Shown one piece after another: positions 15,818 through 22,513 of a stretch of DNA of 22,712 nucleotides. Within the stretch, counting starts at the first letter, position 1; every line of letters starts with the position of its first letter. The translations under genes and the position numbers were made by a program. The stretch is from Nitrospiria bacterium. GTDB lineage: Bacteria; Nitrospirota; Nitrospiria; JACQBZ01. The notes under the pieces are model-generated. The model saw only the letters and a program-made list of their open reading frames with translations, did no database searches and had not been told where the DNA came from. Where the stretch lies: the NCBI GenBank assembly GCA_919901335.1, contig CAKKOZ010000124.1, forward strand, positions 1 to 22,712, in the 5' to 3' direction.

Positions 15818-16225
15818 TTATCGAATCGTAAAGTTCAAGGTTTTGAGAAGGGTCCCGTCTTCTGAAGTGACGTCCACTCTCCAGTCTCCGCCGGCGGACG
15901 GCAATAGGGTTTTCATGCTGTAGGTGCGCCAGTTTGAGGATTGAACGGGAAGCGTAACCTCCATCACGATTTTATCGCCATGAAACCAGAGATGTTTGAT
16001 AACGACCGGCTGGAGATTGCTTTTGATTCTCGTGAAGCAATAGAGTCTCCCGATATTCGCATCGAATGAAACGCCCGGGGCGACCGGGGTTAAATTCTCA
16101 ATACCCGTTGCGATCACCGCTTCTTCAACCGAGATCACCGGGGCGGTTTTGTCTTGGGCATGAGTCGGTCCGGCCCACGCGGCTGACAGAAATACTAAAG
16201 TCACCAAGAGACCGCGCATGATCAT
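15818..16225 (-). CDS. DUF2914 secreted protein
   Basis: The 135-residue protein begins with a signal peptide: basic MIMR, a hydrophobic core (5-18) and a likely cleavage after THA at 23. The mature part of about 110 residues has the DUF2914 pattern: an EEAVIATGI strand, then GRLYCFTRI (conserved Cys/Phe/Thr core), IKHLWFHGDK, NWRTYSMKT and GDWRVDVTSEDG. It looks like a small beta-sandwich exported to the periplasm, perhaps as a ligand or surface-associated module. The function of the family is unknown. The second Met (third residue) is an equally possible start and neither has a strong ribosome site. It is the first gene in a run with the RAM-domain and histidine kinase genes. Confidence 0.8.
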   Translation of the reverse strand: MIMRGLLVTLVFLSAAWAGPTHAQDKTAPVISVEEAVIATGIENLTPVAPGVSFDANIGRLYCFTRIKSNLQPVVIKHLWFHGDKIVMEVTLPVQSSNWRTYSMKTLLPSAGGDWRVDVTSEDGTLLKTLNFTIR

Positions 16226-16299
16226 GGGCTTACAGGGACAGATATCTGAGGTTGTTTTTTCACCCTAGGCCAAGAGAACTCCGGTTTAAAAGCGTAGAC

Positions 16300-16329
16300 A
16301 CGATACCAAACCGCTTTTGGACAAGTCAA
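16300..16329 (-). promoter_or_regulatory. Possible promoter of the DUF2914-RAM-histidine kinase operon
   Basis: On the minus strand TTGACT (16329-16324) and TATCGT (16305-16300) lie 18 bases apart, matching 5/6 and 4/6. A leader of about 68 bases would precede the DUF2914 gene. An inverted repeat, AAAAGCG (16288-16294) and CGCTTTT (16312-16318), overlaps the -10 region and could be an operator or a weak terminator arm. Confidence 0.3.
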
Positions 16330-16347
16330 GGGAATTGCAAATGCCGT

Positions 16348-16806
16348 CTAACGTTTCTTTAAGTTTTCGATTCCATCCAGGATGCTTCTCTCCAGTTGAG
16401 CGCCTAACCCCGGGAGCGTTCGAAGGAGACGGGATCGGGCCAGCAGTTCAAGGTCATGGAGGGTTTCGATATGAAAGCGGCGATGGAGCAATCCGGCCAG
16501 TTTGGGATCCAACCCCGGCAACCGAAAGGGGGCGGCATCCAGTGCCGGCGGCTCGGCGTTCTTCTCGACCGGATCACGGATCGTTCCCGTTTTCAGCAGT
16601 TCGTGGATTTTCTGCTCCAGATCCCGGCCGATACCCGGAATTTCTTTTAGCCGTCCCTCATCGGCAAAACGGGCCGCCGGGACCTTCAAACGGTCGATAG
16701 CCATCGCGGCCCTCCGATAGGCACGGATTCGGAAGGGATTGGCCCCTTCCAGTTGTAAGCGGTCCGCGATATTTTGGAAGACGGAGGCAATTTCTCGATT
16801 TGTCAC
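16348..16806 (-). CDS. PolX-type DNA-binding (helix-hairpin-helix) protein lacking a polymerase domain
   Basis: The 152 residues correspond to the N-terminal 8-kDa and helix-hairpin-helix part of bacterial PolX DNA polymerases. The N-terminus (NREIASVFQNIADRLQLEG then ANPFRIRAYRRAA) is the typical PolX opening, followed by EIPGIGRDLEQKI (first hairpin, about 54-66) and LPGLGAQLERSIL (second, about 130-142). In PolX these segments grip the DNA backbone near gaps. No palm or PHP nuclease domain follows: the frame ends in TAA and only about 120 bases separate it from the next gene. The start is a GTG with no ribosome site and an extended -10 box seven bases before it, so the message may be leaderless. 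It could be an accessory repair or DNA-bending factor. Confidence 0.8.
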   Translation of the reverse strand: MTNREIASVFQNIADRLQLEGANPFRIRAYRRAAMAIDRLKVPAARFADEGRLKEIPGIGRDLEQKIHELLKTGTIRDPVEKNAEPPALDAAPFRLPGLDPKLAGLLHRRFHIETLHDLELLARSRLLRTLPGLGAQLERSILDGIENLKKR

Positions 16807-16813
16807 TTGGCGG

Positions 16814-16822
16814 ATTGTATCA
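16814..16822 (-). promoter_or_regulatory. Extended -10 promoter, probably leaderless, for the PolX-module gene
   Basis: TGATACAAT on the minus strand (16822-16814) is an extended -10 element (TGn plus TACAAT, 5/6). No good -35 box lies 16-18 bases upstream, which fits an extended -10 promoter. Seven bases separate it from the GTG at 16806, so transcription would begin at the start codon. Confidence 0.35.
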
Positions 16823-16991
16823 CATAACGATCAGGATAGCCCGTAGTCCGGGTAGCTTCAATAGCTGAAATCCCATACATGTGTAGTGACTTACATAACC
16901 GACGGGTTGGGTCTCCGTAAAATGAGTCAAAATGCTTGAAATAACATTTTGATATTATTGGATTTTATTAACCGGGCCTGTTTTTCTTAGG

Positions 16992-17007
16992 CGGTATATT
17001 ACTTGCA
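16992..17007 (+). promoter_or_regulatory. Weak sigma-54-like promoter upstream of the response regulator
   Basis: CGGTAT, five bases, then TTGCA gives the GG/GC dinucleotides with the 12-base register of sigma-54 promoters and a perfect -12 half (TTGCA). The -24 half matches poorly (CGGTAT against TGGCAC). Transcription would start near 17018, at the ribosome site. The site lies inside an inverted repeat, GGCGG (16990-16994) and CCGCC (17012-17016). No sigma-70 promoter with a sound -35 box was found here. Confidence 0.25.
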
Positions 17008-17035
17008 GTATCCGCCAAGGGGGGGGCTGTGCGGC

Positions 17036-17419
17036 ATGAAAAAAATTCTGATCGCGGATGATGAAGGCAACCTCCGGTTTCTGTTGCGTAAGACATTGGA
17101 GGGGGATGGATTTTATATTCTTGAGGCCGTGGATGGGAAGCAAGCGCTGGCATTAGCGCAGAAGCATCTTCCGGACCTGATCGTTTTGGATGTCGTGATG
17201 CCGGATCTTTACGGAAGTGAGGTTTGTGAGCGACTTCGAAAACAACCCAAGACCGCCCGCATTCCGATCATCATCATCACAGCGAACGCCAATCTCTACA
17301 ACGAGAAACAGGCCAAGGAAAGCGGCGCGGACTATTATATGGCCAAGCCGTTCAGTCCCATGAAGCTACGAAACCTCGTCCACCAAATTCTTTCCGATCC
17401 CAAGCAGCCCGGTTCCTGA
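17036..17419 (+). CDS. Single-domain response regulator (CheY-like receiver)
   Basis: The 127 residues form one receiver domain with no output domain. The acidic pocket is Asp8-Asp9-Glu10, the phospho-acceptor is Asp52 in LIVLDVVMPD, and the switch residues are Thr82 and Lys104 (AKPFSPMK). Such proteins act by docking on a partner, or as a phosphate relay or sink. The start is the ATG at 17036, after AAGGGGGGGG about nine bases upstream; an upstream ATG at 17003 would add an unlike MQYPPRGG prefix. The histidine kinase at 14006-15550 lacks a receiver and may be the partner, but this is inference from proximity. The gene converges on ahcY with only two bases between the stop codons, so no terminator fits between them. 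Confidence 0.92.
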   Translation: MKKILIADDEGNLRFLLRKTLEGDGFYILEAVDGKQALALAQKHLPDLIVLDVVMPDLYGSEVCERLRKQPKTARIPIIIITANANLYNEKQAKESGADYYMAKPFSPMKLRNLVHQILSDPKQPGS

Positions 17420-17421
17420 AT

Positions 17422-18678
17422 CTACGTTCCCATTTCCCACGAAGCGAGATACTTTTCCTGTTCCCGGGTGAGCGTGTCGATCTGGATTCCCATCCCTTTG
17501 AGCTTCAACCGGGCGATCTCACGGTCAATTGCTGCAGGAACCGGATAAACTTTCCGTTCCAGTTTCTTGGAATTTTTTACCATATATTCGGCCGAAAGGG
17601 CCTGATTGGCAAAACTCATATCCATCACGCTGGCCGGGTGACCCTCCGCGGCGGCCAGATTGATTAAACGGCCTTCTCCAAGAAGATTGACGCGGCGGCC
17701 GTTGGGCAGCGTGTATTCCTCGACGAACTCCCGAATCGGCCGCTTCCGCCTGCTCATTTTTTCCAAGGCGGGGATGTCAATCTCGACATTAAAGTGGCCT
17801 GAATTGCAGACGACCGCCCCGTCCTTCATGACGGCGAAATGCTCTTTCCGGATGACCTTGATATCCCCCGTCACCGTCACAAAGAAACCGCCGATCTTCG
17901 CGGCTTCGGCCATCGGCATGACGCGATACCCGTCCATCACGGCTTCAATCGCCTTCAACGGGTCGATCTCCGTGACGACGACATCCGCCCCCATTCCTTT
18001 GGCCCGCATCGCGATGCCGCGTCCGCACCAGCCGTAGCCGCTGATGACGAAGACCGTTCCGGCCACGAGGCGATTGGTCGCGCGCAGCATTCCATCCAAC
18101 GTGCTCTGGCCGGTTCCGTAGCGATTATCGAAGAGATGTTTGGTGTCGGCGTCGTTGACCGAAATAATAGGGAACTTCAGCACGCCCCGCGCGGCCATGC
18201 TTCTCAGACGAATCACGCCCGTCGTGGTTTCTTCGGTTCCGCCGATGATCCCTTTGATGAGATCTTTGCGTTTTGTATGGAGGGTCGAAACGAGATCGGC
18301 GCCGTCGTCCATCGTAATGGCCGGCCGATGGTTCAAGGCCGCCTGGATATGGCGGTAATAGGTGTCGTTATCCTCGCCTTTGATCGCGAAGACCGGGATA
18401 TGAAAATAGTCGACCAGCGCGGATGCGACGTCGTCCTGCGTGCTGAGCGGGTTGGACGCGCAAAGCACGACATCGGCGCCGCCGGCCTTGAGGGTGGTCA
18501 TTAGGTTGGCCGTTTCGGTCGTGACATGGAGACAGGCCGAGAGCCGGACCCCTTTCAACGGCGCCTCTTTCTTGAAACGTTTTTTAACCAGTTCCAGGAC
18601 GGGCATCTCTTGCTGCGCCCACTCCATCCGGAGAAAGCCTTTCTGAGCTAAACGAATATCTTTGATGTCGTAATCCAT
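17422..18678 (-). CDS. ahcY: Adenosylhomocysteinase
   Basis: AhcY hydrolyses S-adenosylhomocysteine to adenosine and homocysteine, removing the product inhibitor of methyltransferases. It has 418 residues. Seen are the substrate-domain motifs ACLHVTTETA and CASNPLSTQDDVA, the DNRYGTGQS segment after KFPIISVNDA, the NAD-binding GYGWCGRG, and VVCNSGHFNVEID. The length and lack of the roughly 40-residue insertion place it with the short (archaeal/Thermotoga-like) form. It ends EQEKYLASWEMGT and so lacks the Lys/Tyr C-terminal tail that contacts NAD of the neighbouring subunit in long enzymes. The start has a strong AAGGAG five bases upstream. It lies downstream of metK in the same direction, giving two consecutive steps of the activated-methyl cycle in one probable unit. 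Confidence 0.96.
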   Translation of the reverse strand: MDYDIKDIRLAQKGFLRMEWAQQEMPVLELVKKRFKKEAPLKGVRLSACLHVTTETANLMTTLKAGGADVVLCASNPLSTQDDVASALVDYFHIPVFAIKGEDNDTYYRHIQAALNHRPAITMDDGADLVSTLHTKRKDLIKGIIGGTEETTTGVIRLRSMAARGVLKFPIISVNDADTKHLFDNRYGTGQSTLDGMLRATNRLVAGTVFVISGYGWCGRGIAMRAKGMGADVVVTEIDPLKAIEAVMDGYRVMPMAEAAKIGGFFVTVTGDIKVIRKEHFAVMKDGAVVCNSGHFNVEIDIPALEKMSRRKRPIREFVEEYTLPNGRRVNLLGEGRLINLAAAEGHPASVMDMSFANQALSAEYMVKNSKKLERKVYPVPAAIDREIARLKLKGMGIQIDTLTREQEKYLASWEMGT

Positions 18679-18697
18679 TTACACTCCTTATTAGTAT

Positions 18698-18775
18698 GGG
18701 GGCTCGCGTCGCCCCCCTCCACACATCGGCTGCAAACCGCCGAGTGCAGGCCGGTCAAAGCCGGATGGAGCCTCC
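18698..18775 (-). other. Hairpin-rich spacer between metK and ahcY
   Basis: The 147-base gap between metK and ahcY holds several adjacent inverted repeats in 78 bases. These are GGGGGC/GCCCCC with a 7-base loop (18698-18716); TCGGC/GCCGA (18726-18743), which competes with CTGCA/TGCAG (18730-18749); CCGG/CCGG with a 6-base loop (18751-18764); and GGAGcCTCC (18767-18775). In the metK-to-ahcY direction the strongest stem comes last, just before the ahcY ribosome site, with no U-run after it. It could be an RNA switch, a processing site or a dispersed repeat. I could not fit it to the known SAH riboswitch consensus. Confidence 0.45.
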
Positions 18776-18825
18776 CCCCTCTCGCTCGTCTTGCTCGCTG
18801 GAGTTGATCACGATGCCTTTGAGGT

Positions 18826-19977
18826 TTATAATCCGGCTTCCTTGCGGAGGGTTTCGGCCAGATCGGTTTTTTCCCATGTGAAGTCGGGCTCGGTTCGGCC
18901 GAAATGACCGTACGCGGCGGTCTTTTTATAGATCGGCCGTCGGAGTTTCAGATGGTCAATCATCCCTTTGGGCGTCATGGGGAAATGTTTCTGGACGAGC
19001 TTTAAGATTTTCTGGCTCGGCACCTTGCCGGTGTTTTTCGTATTGATCAGGATCGAGACCGGTTCCGGCACCCCGATGGCATACGCCAGTTGAATCTCGC
19101 ATCGGTCGGCCAGCCCGGCCGCGACGATATTCTTGGCAATGTAGCGCGCCATATACGATGCGGAGCGGTCCACCTTGGAGGGATCCTTCCCGGAGAAAGC
19201 CCCGCCGCCGTGGCTTCCGACGCCCCCGTAGGTGTCCACGATGATTTTTCGCCCGGTCACGCCGGTATCGCCCTGCGGTCCTCCGACGACAAACCGGCCG
19301 GTGGGATTGATGTGATAAACAATCTTTTCCTCGTCCATCAACTGAGGAGGGATAATTGGTTTGATCACTTTTTCGATGATGTCCTCGCGGATTTCTTTCA
19401 AGGTCATTTCGGGACTGTGCTGCGCCGAGATGACAACCGTCGTGACGCGGATCGGTTTGCCGTCCCGGTAGTCCACGGTCACCTGGGATTTTCCATCCGG
19501 CCGGAGATACGGCAGGATGTCCTGTTTTCGGACCTCCGTGAGCCGCCGGGCCAACTTGTGGGCCAGAATGATCGGCGTGGGCATGTACTCCGGCGTCTCG
19601 TTGCTTGCGTATCCGAACATGATTCCTTGATCTCCCGCCCCGCCGGTGTCCACGCCTTGCGCGATGTCCGGGGACTGGGAATGGATCGAGGTGATCACGG
19701 AACAGGTTTCGTAATCAAAGCCGTATTTGGCCCGCGTATAACCGATTTCTTTAATCGTCTCGCGGACGATGTCCGGGATCTCGACGTAACAGGTCGTGCT
19801 GATCTCTCCGGCCACAAACGCCAGGCCGGTGGTGACCAAGGTCTCGCAGGCCACGCGGCAATACGGGTCCTGTGCGATAATGGAATCGAGAATCGCGTCC
19901 GAAATCTGGTCCGAGATTTTATCGGGATGTCCCTCGGTGACGGATTCCGAAGTGAATAGAAAATCCTGTCCGGTCAT
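18826..19977 (-). CDS. metK: S-adenosylmethionine synthetase
   Basis: MetK makes S-adenosylmethionine from methionine and ATP, supplying all methyltransferases whose product AhcY then clears. It has 383 residues, the usual length. Motifs seen are FTSESVTEGHPDKI (8-21) at the N-terminus, the methionine/ATP-site GAGDQGIMFGYA, the phosphate loop GGGAFSGKD, and the basic DRSASYMARY segment. An AAAGGAG six bases before the ATG supports the start. The preceding leader is about 92 bases from a near-consensus promoter. I saw no SAM-I or SAM-II type riboswitch core in it. metK is followed by a structured spacer and ahcY. Confidence 0.97.
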   Translation of the reverse strand: MTGQDFLFTSESVTEGHPDKISDQISDAILDSIIAQDPYCRVACETLVTTGLAFVAGEISTTCYVEIPDIVRETIKEIGYTRAKYGFDYETCSVITSIHSQSPDIAQGVDTGGAGDQGIMFGYASNETPEYMPTPIILAHKLARRLTEVRKQDILPYLRPDGKSQVTVDYRDGKPIRVTTVVISAQHSPEMTLKEIREDIIEKVIKPIIPPQLMDEEKIVYHINPTGRFVVGGPQGDTGVTGRKIIVDTYGGVGSHGGGAFSGKDPSKVDRSASYMARYIAKNIVAAGLADRCEIQLAYAIGVPEPVSILINTKNTGKVPSQKILKLVQKHFPMTPKGMIDHLKLRRPIYKKTAAYGHFGRTEPDFTWEKTDLAETLRKEAGL

Positions 19978-20075
19978 CTAATTCTCCTTTGACAGCGTTC
20001 GATTGTTGATCATGATTGAGCGTATGAATTCAAGGCAGTCACGATCGGGTAAATCTTTAAACTGAAGTCAGCATT

Positions 20076-20103
20076 CTTATATCACAGCCATAAACTTTGT
20101 CAA
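20076..20103 (-). promoter_or_regulatory. metK: Sigma-70 promoter of metK
   Basis: TTGACA (20103-20098) and TATAAG (20081-20076) lie 16 bases apart on the minus strand, matching 6/6 and 5/6. Transcription would start near 20069, giving a leader of about 92 bases that ends in a strong ribosome site. Confidence 0.6.
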
Positions 20104-20125
20104 GGGAAAAGTGAATCGTTTCGCG

Positions 20126-20138
20126 CCGGCCAAGCCGG
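20126..20138. repeat. Short inverted repeat between the metK and ligA promoters
   Basis: CCGGC and GCCGG flank CAA in the gap between the two divergent -35 boxes. It is a possible operator for either gene, but it is short and GC-rich enough to arise by chance. Confidence 0.25.
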
Positions 20139-20146
20139 ACACTCAC

Positions 20147-20176
20147 TTGACATTACCGAGGGTGACACGTTACAGT
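20147..20176 (+). promoter_or_regulatory. ligA: Probable sigma-70 promoter of ligA
   Basis: TTGACA (20147-20152) is followed after 18 bases by TACAGT (20171-20176), matching 6/6 and 4/6. Transcription would start near 20183, about 22 bases before the gene. Confidence 0.4.
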
Positions 20177-20204
20177 CAGTTCGTTTGAGTAAACGCGGGG
20201 AGCG

Positions 20205-22502
20205 ATGGTGGACAGGACGATTCCGACAAACGTGATCAAGCGCGCGCGTGAATTGCGCGAGGCCATTGAGTTGCACAATTATCGTTATTACGTGCTCGAT
20301 GCACCCACGCTTCCCGATGCCGAATATGACAGGCTGTTTCGGGAACTGCAGGAACTGGAAGCGAACTATCCCCGGCTCATCGTTCCGGAATCTCCCACGC
20401 AACGAGTCGGCAGCGTTCCGTTAAGTGGGTTCTCGCAGGTGACCCACCGCACGCCGATGCTGTCTTTAAATAACGCCTTCGAAGACGAGGAGGTCATTGC
20501 CTTTGACCGCCGCATCCGCGAGCCGTTGGGCGTTTCGGACGTGGAATACGCGGTTGAACCGAAATTCGACGGCGTGGCGATCAGTCTGACGTATCAAACC
20601 GGCCTGCTGGTACAAGGCGCGACGCGCGGCGATGGTCATACCGGGGAAGACGTCTCGGCGAATCTGCGCACGATTAAGGCCGTTCCCCTCCGGCTGCAGG
20701 CCGATTCGCCGCCGGCGCGGCTGGAGGTTCGAGGCGAGGTTCTGATGCTCAAACGCGATTTCGAGCAGTTGAATCGGGCGCAGGAACGGAAGGGCGAGAA
20801 ACTATTTGTCAACCCGCGCAACGCCGCCGCCGGCAGCCTGCGGCAGCTCGACCCGCGCATCACCGCCACGCGACATCTCACTTTTCTTGCCTATGCGTTG
20901 GAAGGCGTTGAAGGACTCGATCTGCCGCAAACACACAGCGCGATGATGGATTATCTTGTCACGCAAAAATTTCCGGTTTGTGTTGAGCGTAAAGTCGTGC
21001 GCGGTGTTCAGGGGCTTCTAAAATACTATCGCTCCATCAGCGCCAAACGGGATTCCCTGCCTTATCACATTGACGGAGTGGTTTACAAAGTCAATGATCT
21101 GCGTCGGCAGGAACAGATGGGTTTTGTGGCGCGCGCGCCGCGTTTTGCCGTGGCGCATAAATTTCCGGCGCAGGAGGCGGTCACGGAAGTGCTCGACATT
21201 GATGTCCAGGTGGGGAGAACGGGCGCGATCACGCCGGTGGCCCGTTTGAGGCCGGTGTTTGTGGGCGGCGTGACCGTCACCAATGCCACCTTGCATAATG
21301 AGGACGAAGTGCGGAGGAAGGACATCCGGATCGGGGACTCCGTGATTGTGCGCCGCGCCGGCGACGTTATTCCGGAGGTGGTGAGTGCGGTTTTGGATCG
21401 CCGTCCGGCCGAAACGCGCGAATTCACCATGTCCAAAAGCTGTCCCATCTGCGGTTCGACGATCATTCGACTGCCGGGCGAGGCCGTGGCTCGATGCAGC
21501 GGGGGGCTGTACTGCCCCGCGCAACGAAAGCAGGCCCTTTTGCATTTCGCCAGCCGCCGCGCAATGGATATTCAGGGGCTGGGAGAAAAATTAGTGGACC
21601 AACTGGTGGACAAAGGACTGGTCAAAACGTCGGCTGATCTTTACCTGTTGGATCAACCAACGCTGGCCGGTTTGGAACGGATAGCCGAGTTGTCCGCGAG
21701 CCATCTCGTCCAGGCCATCGAAACCGGCAAGAAAACAACGCTGGCCCGCTTTATTTATGCATTGGGCATTCCAAACGTGGGCGAAGCAACGGCAAAAGAG
21801 CTGGCGCACTTTTTCGGTGGCCTGGACCGCTTGATGCAGGCCCATGAGCAGACCTTGCACTATGTGCCGGACATCGGATCGGAGGTCGCGCGATCCATCG
21901 TTCAGTTTTTTGCCGAGAGGCACAACCGGGAGGTGATCGTGCAGTTAAGGTCCGCCGGCGTGCGATGGGAGGAAGATCAACGAGAAAAAGACAAACAAAC
22001 GACGCTGGCGCGGTTTCTCGATTGGCTTGCGATTCCCGGCATCGGACCCTCCACGGCCGAGCGGCTTGCGGACACCTCCGGCGGTCTCGAACGGCTGATG
22101 CAGGCCGATGCCCAGGCCCTCCGGCAGGAACTGGATCTTTCGCCGAATGCGGCGAAGTCGGTCGCCGGCTATTTCAGTAACCCGCAAAATCGAAACGTGA
22201 TCGAACAACTTCTGGATCTGGGCGTGACGTTTACGAAAAGCGCCGAGTCCGCCGATAAGGCGTCGCCGGTCCGCGGTAAAACGTTTGTGTTGACCGGTAC
22301 GCTGCCGAACCTGACGCGGGAGGAGGCCAAGGGAAAGATCGAAGCAATGGGCGGTAAGGTTGCCGGAAGCGTCTCGGGAAAAACCGATTATGTCGTCGCC
22401 GGGGCAGAAGCGGGAAGCAAACTCGTCCAGGCTCAGGACCTGGGCATCCCGATCCTGGACGAAGAGGGCTTCAAGAAACTCATGGGGGAAAACACTCAAT
22501 AA
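20205..22502 (+). CDS. ligA: NAD-dependent DNA ligase LigA, long form with duplicated HhH segment
   Basis: LigA seals nicks using NAD, in replication and repair. At 765 residues it is about 90 longer than usual. In order: the NAD-binding Ia domain (24-52, with HNYRYYVLDAP), the adenylation domain with Lys120 in the KFDG motif, an OB fold, a four-Cys zinc finger (Cys413, 416, 431, 437), helix-hairpin-helix repeats, and a BRCT domain (about 688-763). The extra length is a second copy of an HhH segment: residues 511-586 and 599-674 align without gaps at about 36 of 76 identical positions (hand count). GGGGAG is only two bases from the ATG at 20205 but five from the GTG at 20208, so translation may start at the GTG, one codon later. 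The ribosome site of the next gene lies at its stop codon. Confidence 0.95.
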   Translation: MVDRTIPTNVIKRARELREAIELHNYRYYVLDAPTLPDAEYDRLFRELQELEANYPRLIVPESPTQRVGSVPLSGFSQVTHRTPMLSLNNAFEDEEVIAFDRRIREPLGVSDVEYAVEPKFDGVAISLTYQTGLLVQGATRGDGHTGEDVSANLRTIKAVPLRLQADSPPARLEVRGEVLMLKRDFEQLNRAQERKGEKLFVNPRNAAAGSLRQLDPRITATRHLTFLAYALEGVEGLDLPQTHSAMMDYLVTQKFPVCVERKVVRGVQGLLKYYRSISAKRDSLPYHIDGVVYKVNDLRRQEQMGFVARAPRFAVAHKFPAQEAVTEVLDIDVQVGRTGAITPVARLRPVFVGGVTVTNATLHNEDEVRRKDIRIGDSVIVRRAGDVIPEVVSAVLDRRPAETREFTMSKSCPICGSTIIRLPGEAVARCSGGLYCPAQRKQALLHFASRRAMDIQGLGEKLVDQLVDKGLVKTSADLYLLDQPTLAGLERIAELSASHLVQAIETGKKTTLARFIYALGIPNVGEATAKELAHFFGGLDRLMQAHEQTLHYVPDIGSEVARSIVQFFAERHNREVIVQLRSAGVRWEEDQREKDKQTTLARFLDWLAIPGIGPSTAERLADTSGGLERLMQADAQALRQELDLSPNAAKSVAGYFSNPQNRNVIEQLLDLGVTFTKSAESADKASPVRGKTFVLTGTLPNLTREEAKGKIEAMGGKVAGSVSGKTDYVVAGAEAGSKLVQAQDLGIPILDEEGFKKLMGENTQ

Positions 22503-22513
22503 AGGAGGCATGG

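Noticed and set aside
16288..16318. Intrinsic terminator formed by AAAAGCG and CGCTTTT
   Set aside because: The loop is 17 bases, the stem is short and AT-rich, there is no proper U-run after it in the needed direction, and it overlaps a candidate promoter.
16936..16958. Sigma-70 promoter TTGAAA / TATTAT before the response regulator
   Set aside because: The two boxes are only 11 bases apart, which is incompatible with a functional spacer.
18679..18825. SAH riboswitch upstream of ahcY
   Set aside because: The expected conserved core (GGAGCGCUGC-type segment and its pairing partner) is not present, although the location and hairpins are suggestive. Kept only as an unnamed structured spacer.
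19090..19959. 289-codon plus-strand open frame opposite metK
   Set aside because: MetK on the other strand is certain; the frame is a GC-rich antisense shadow.
19978..20069. SAM riboswitch in the metK leader
   Set aside because: The leader is only about 92 bases, is not strongly structured, and shows no recognisable SAM-I or SAM-II core.
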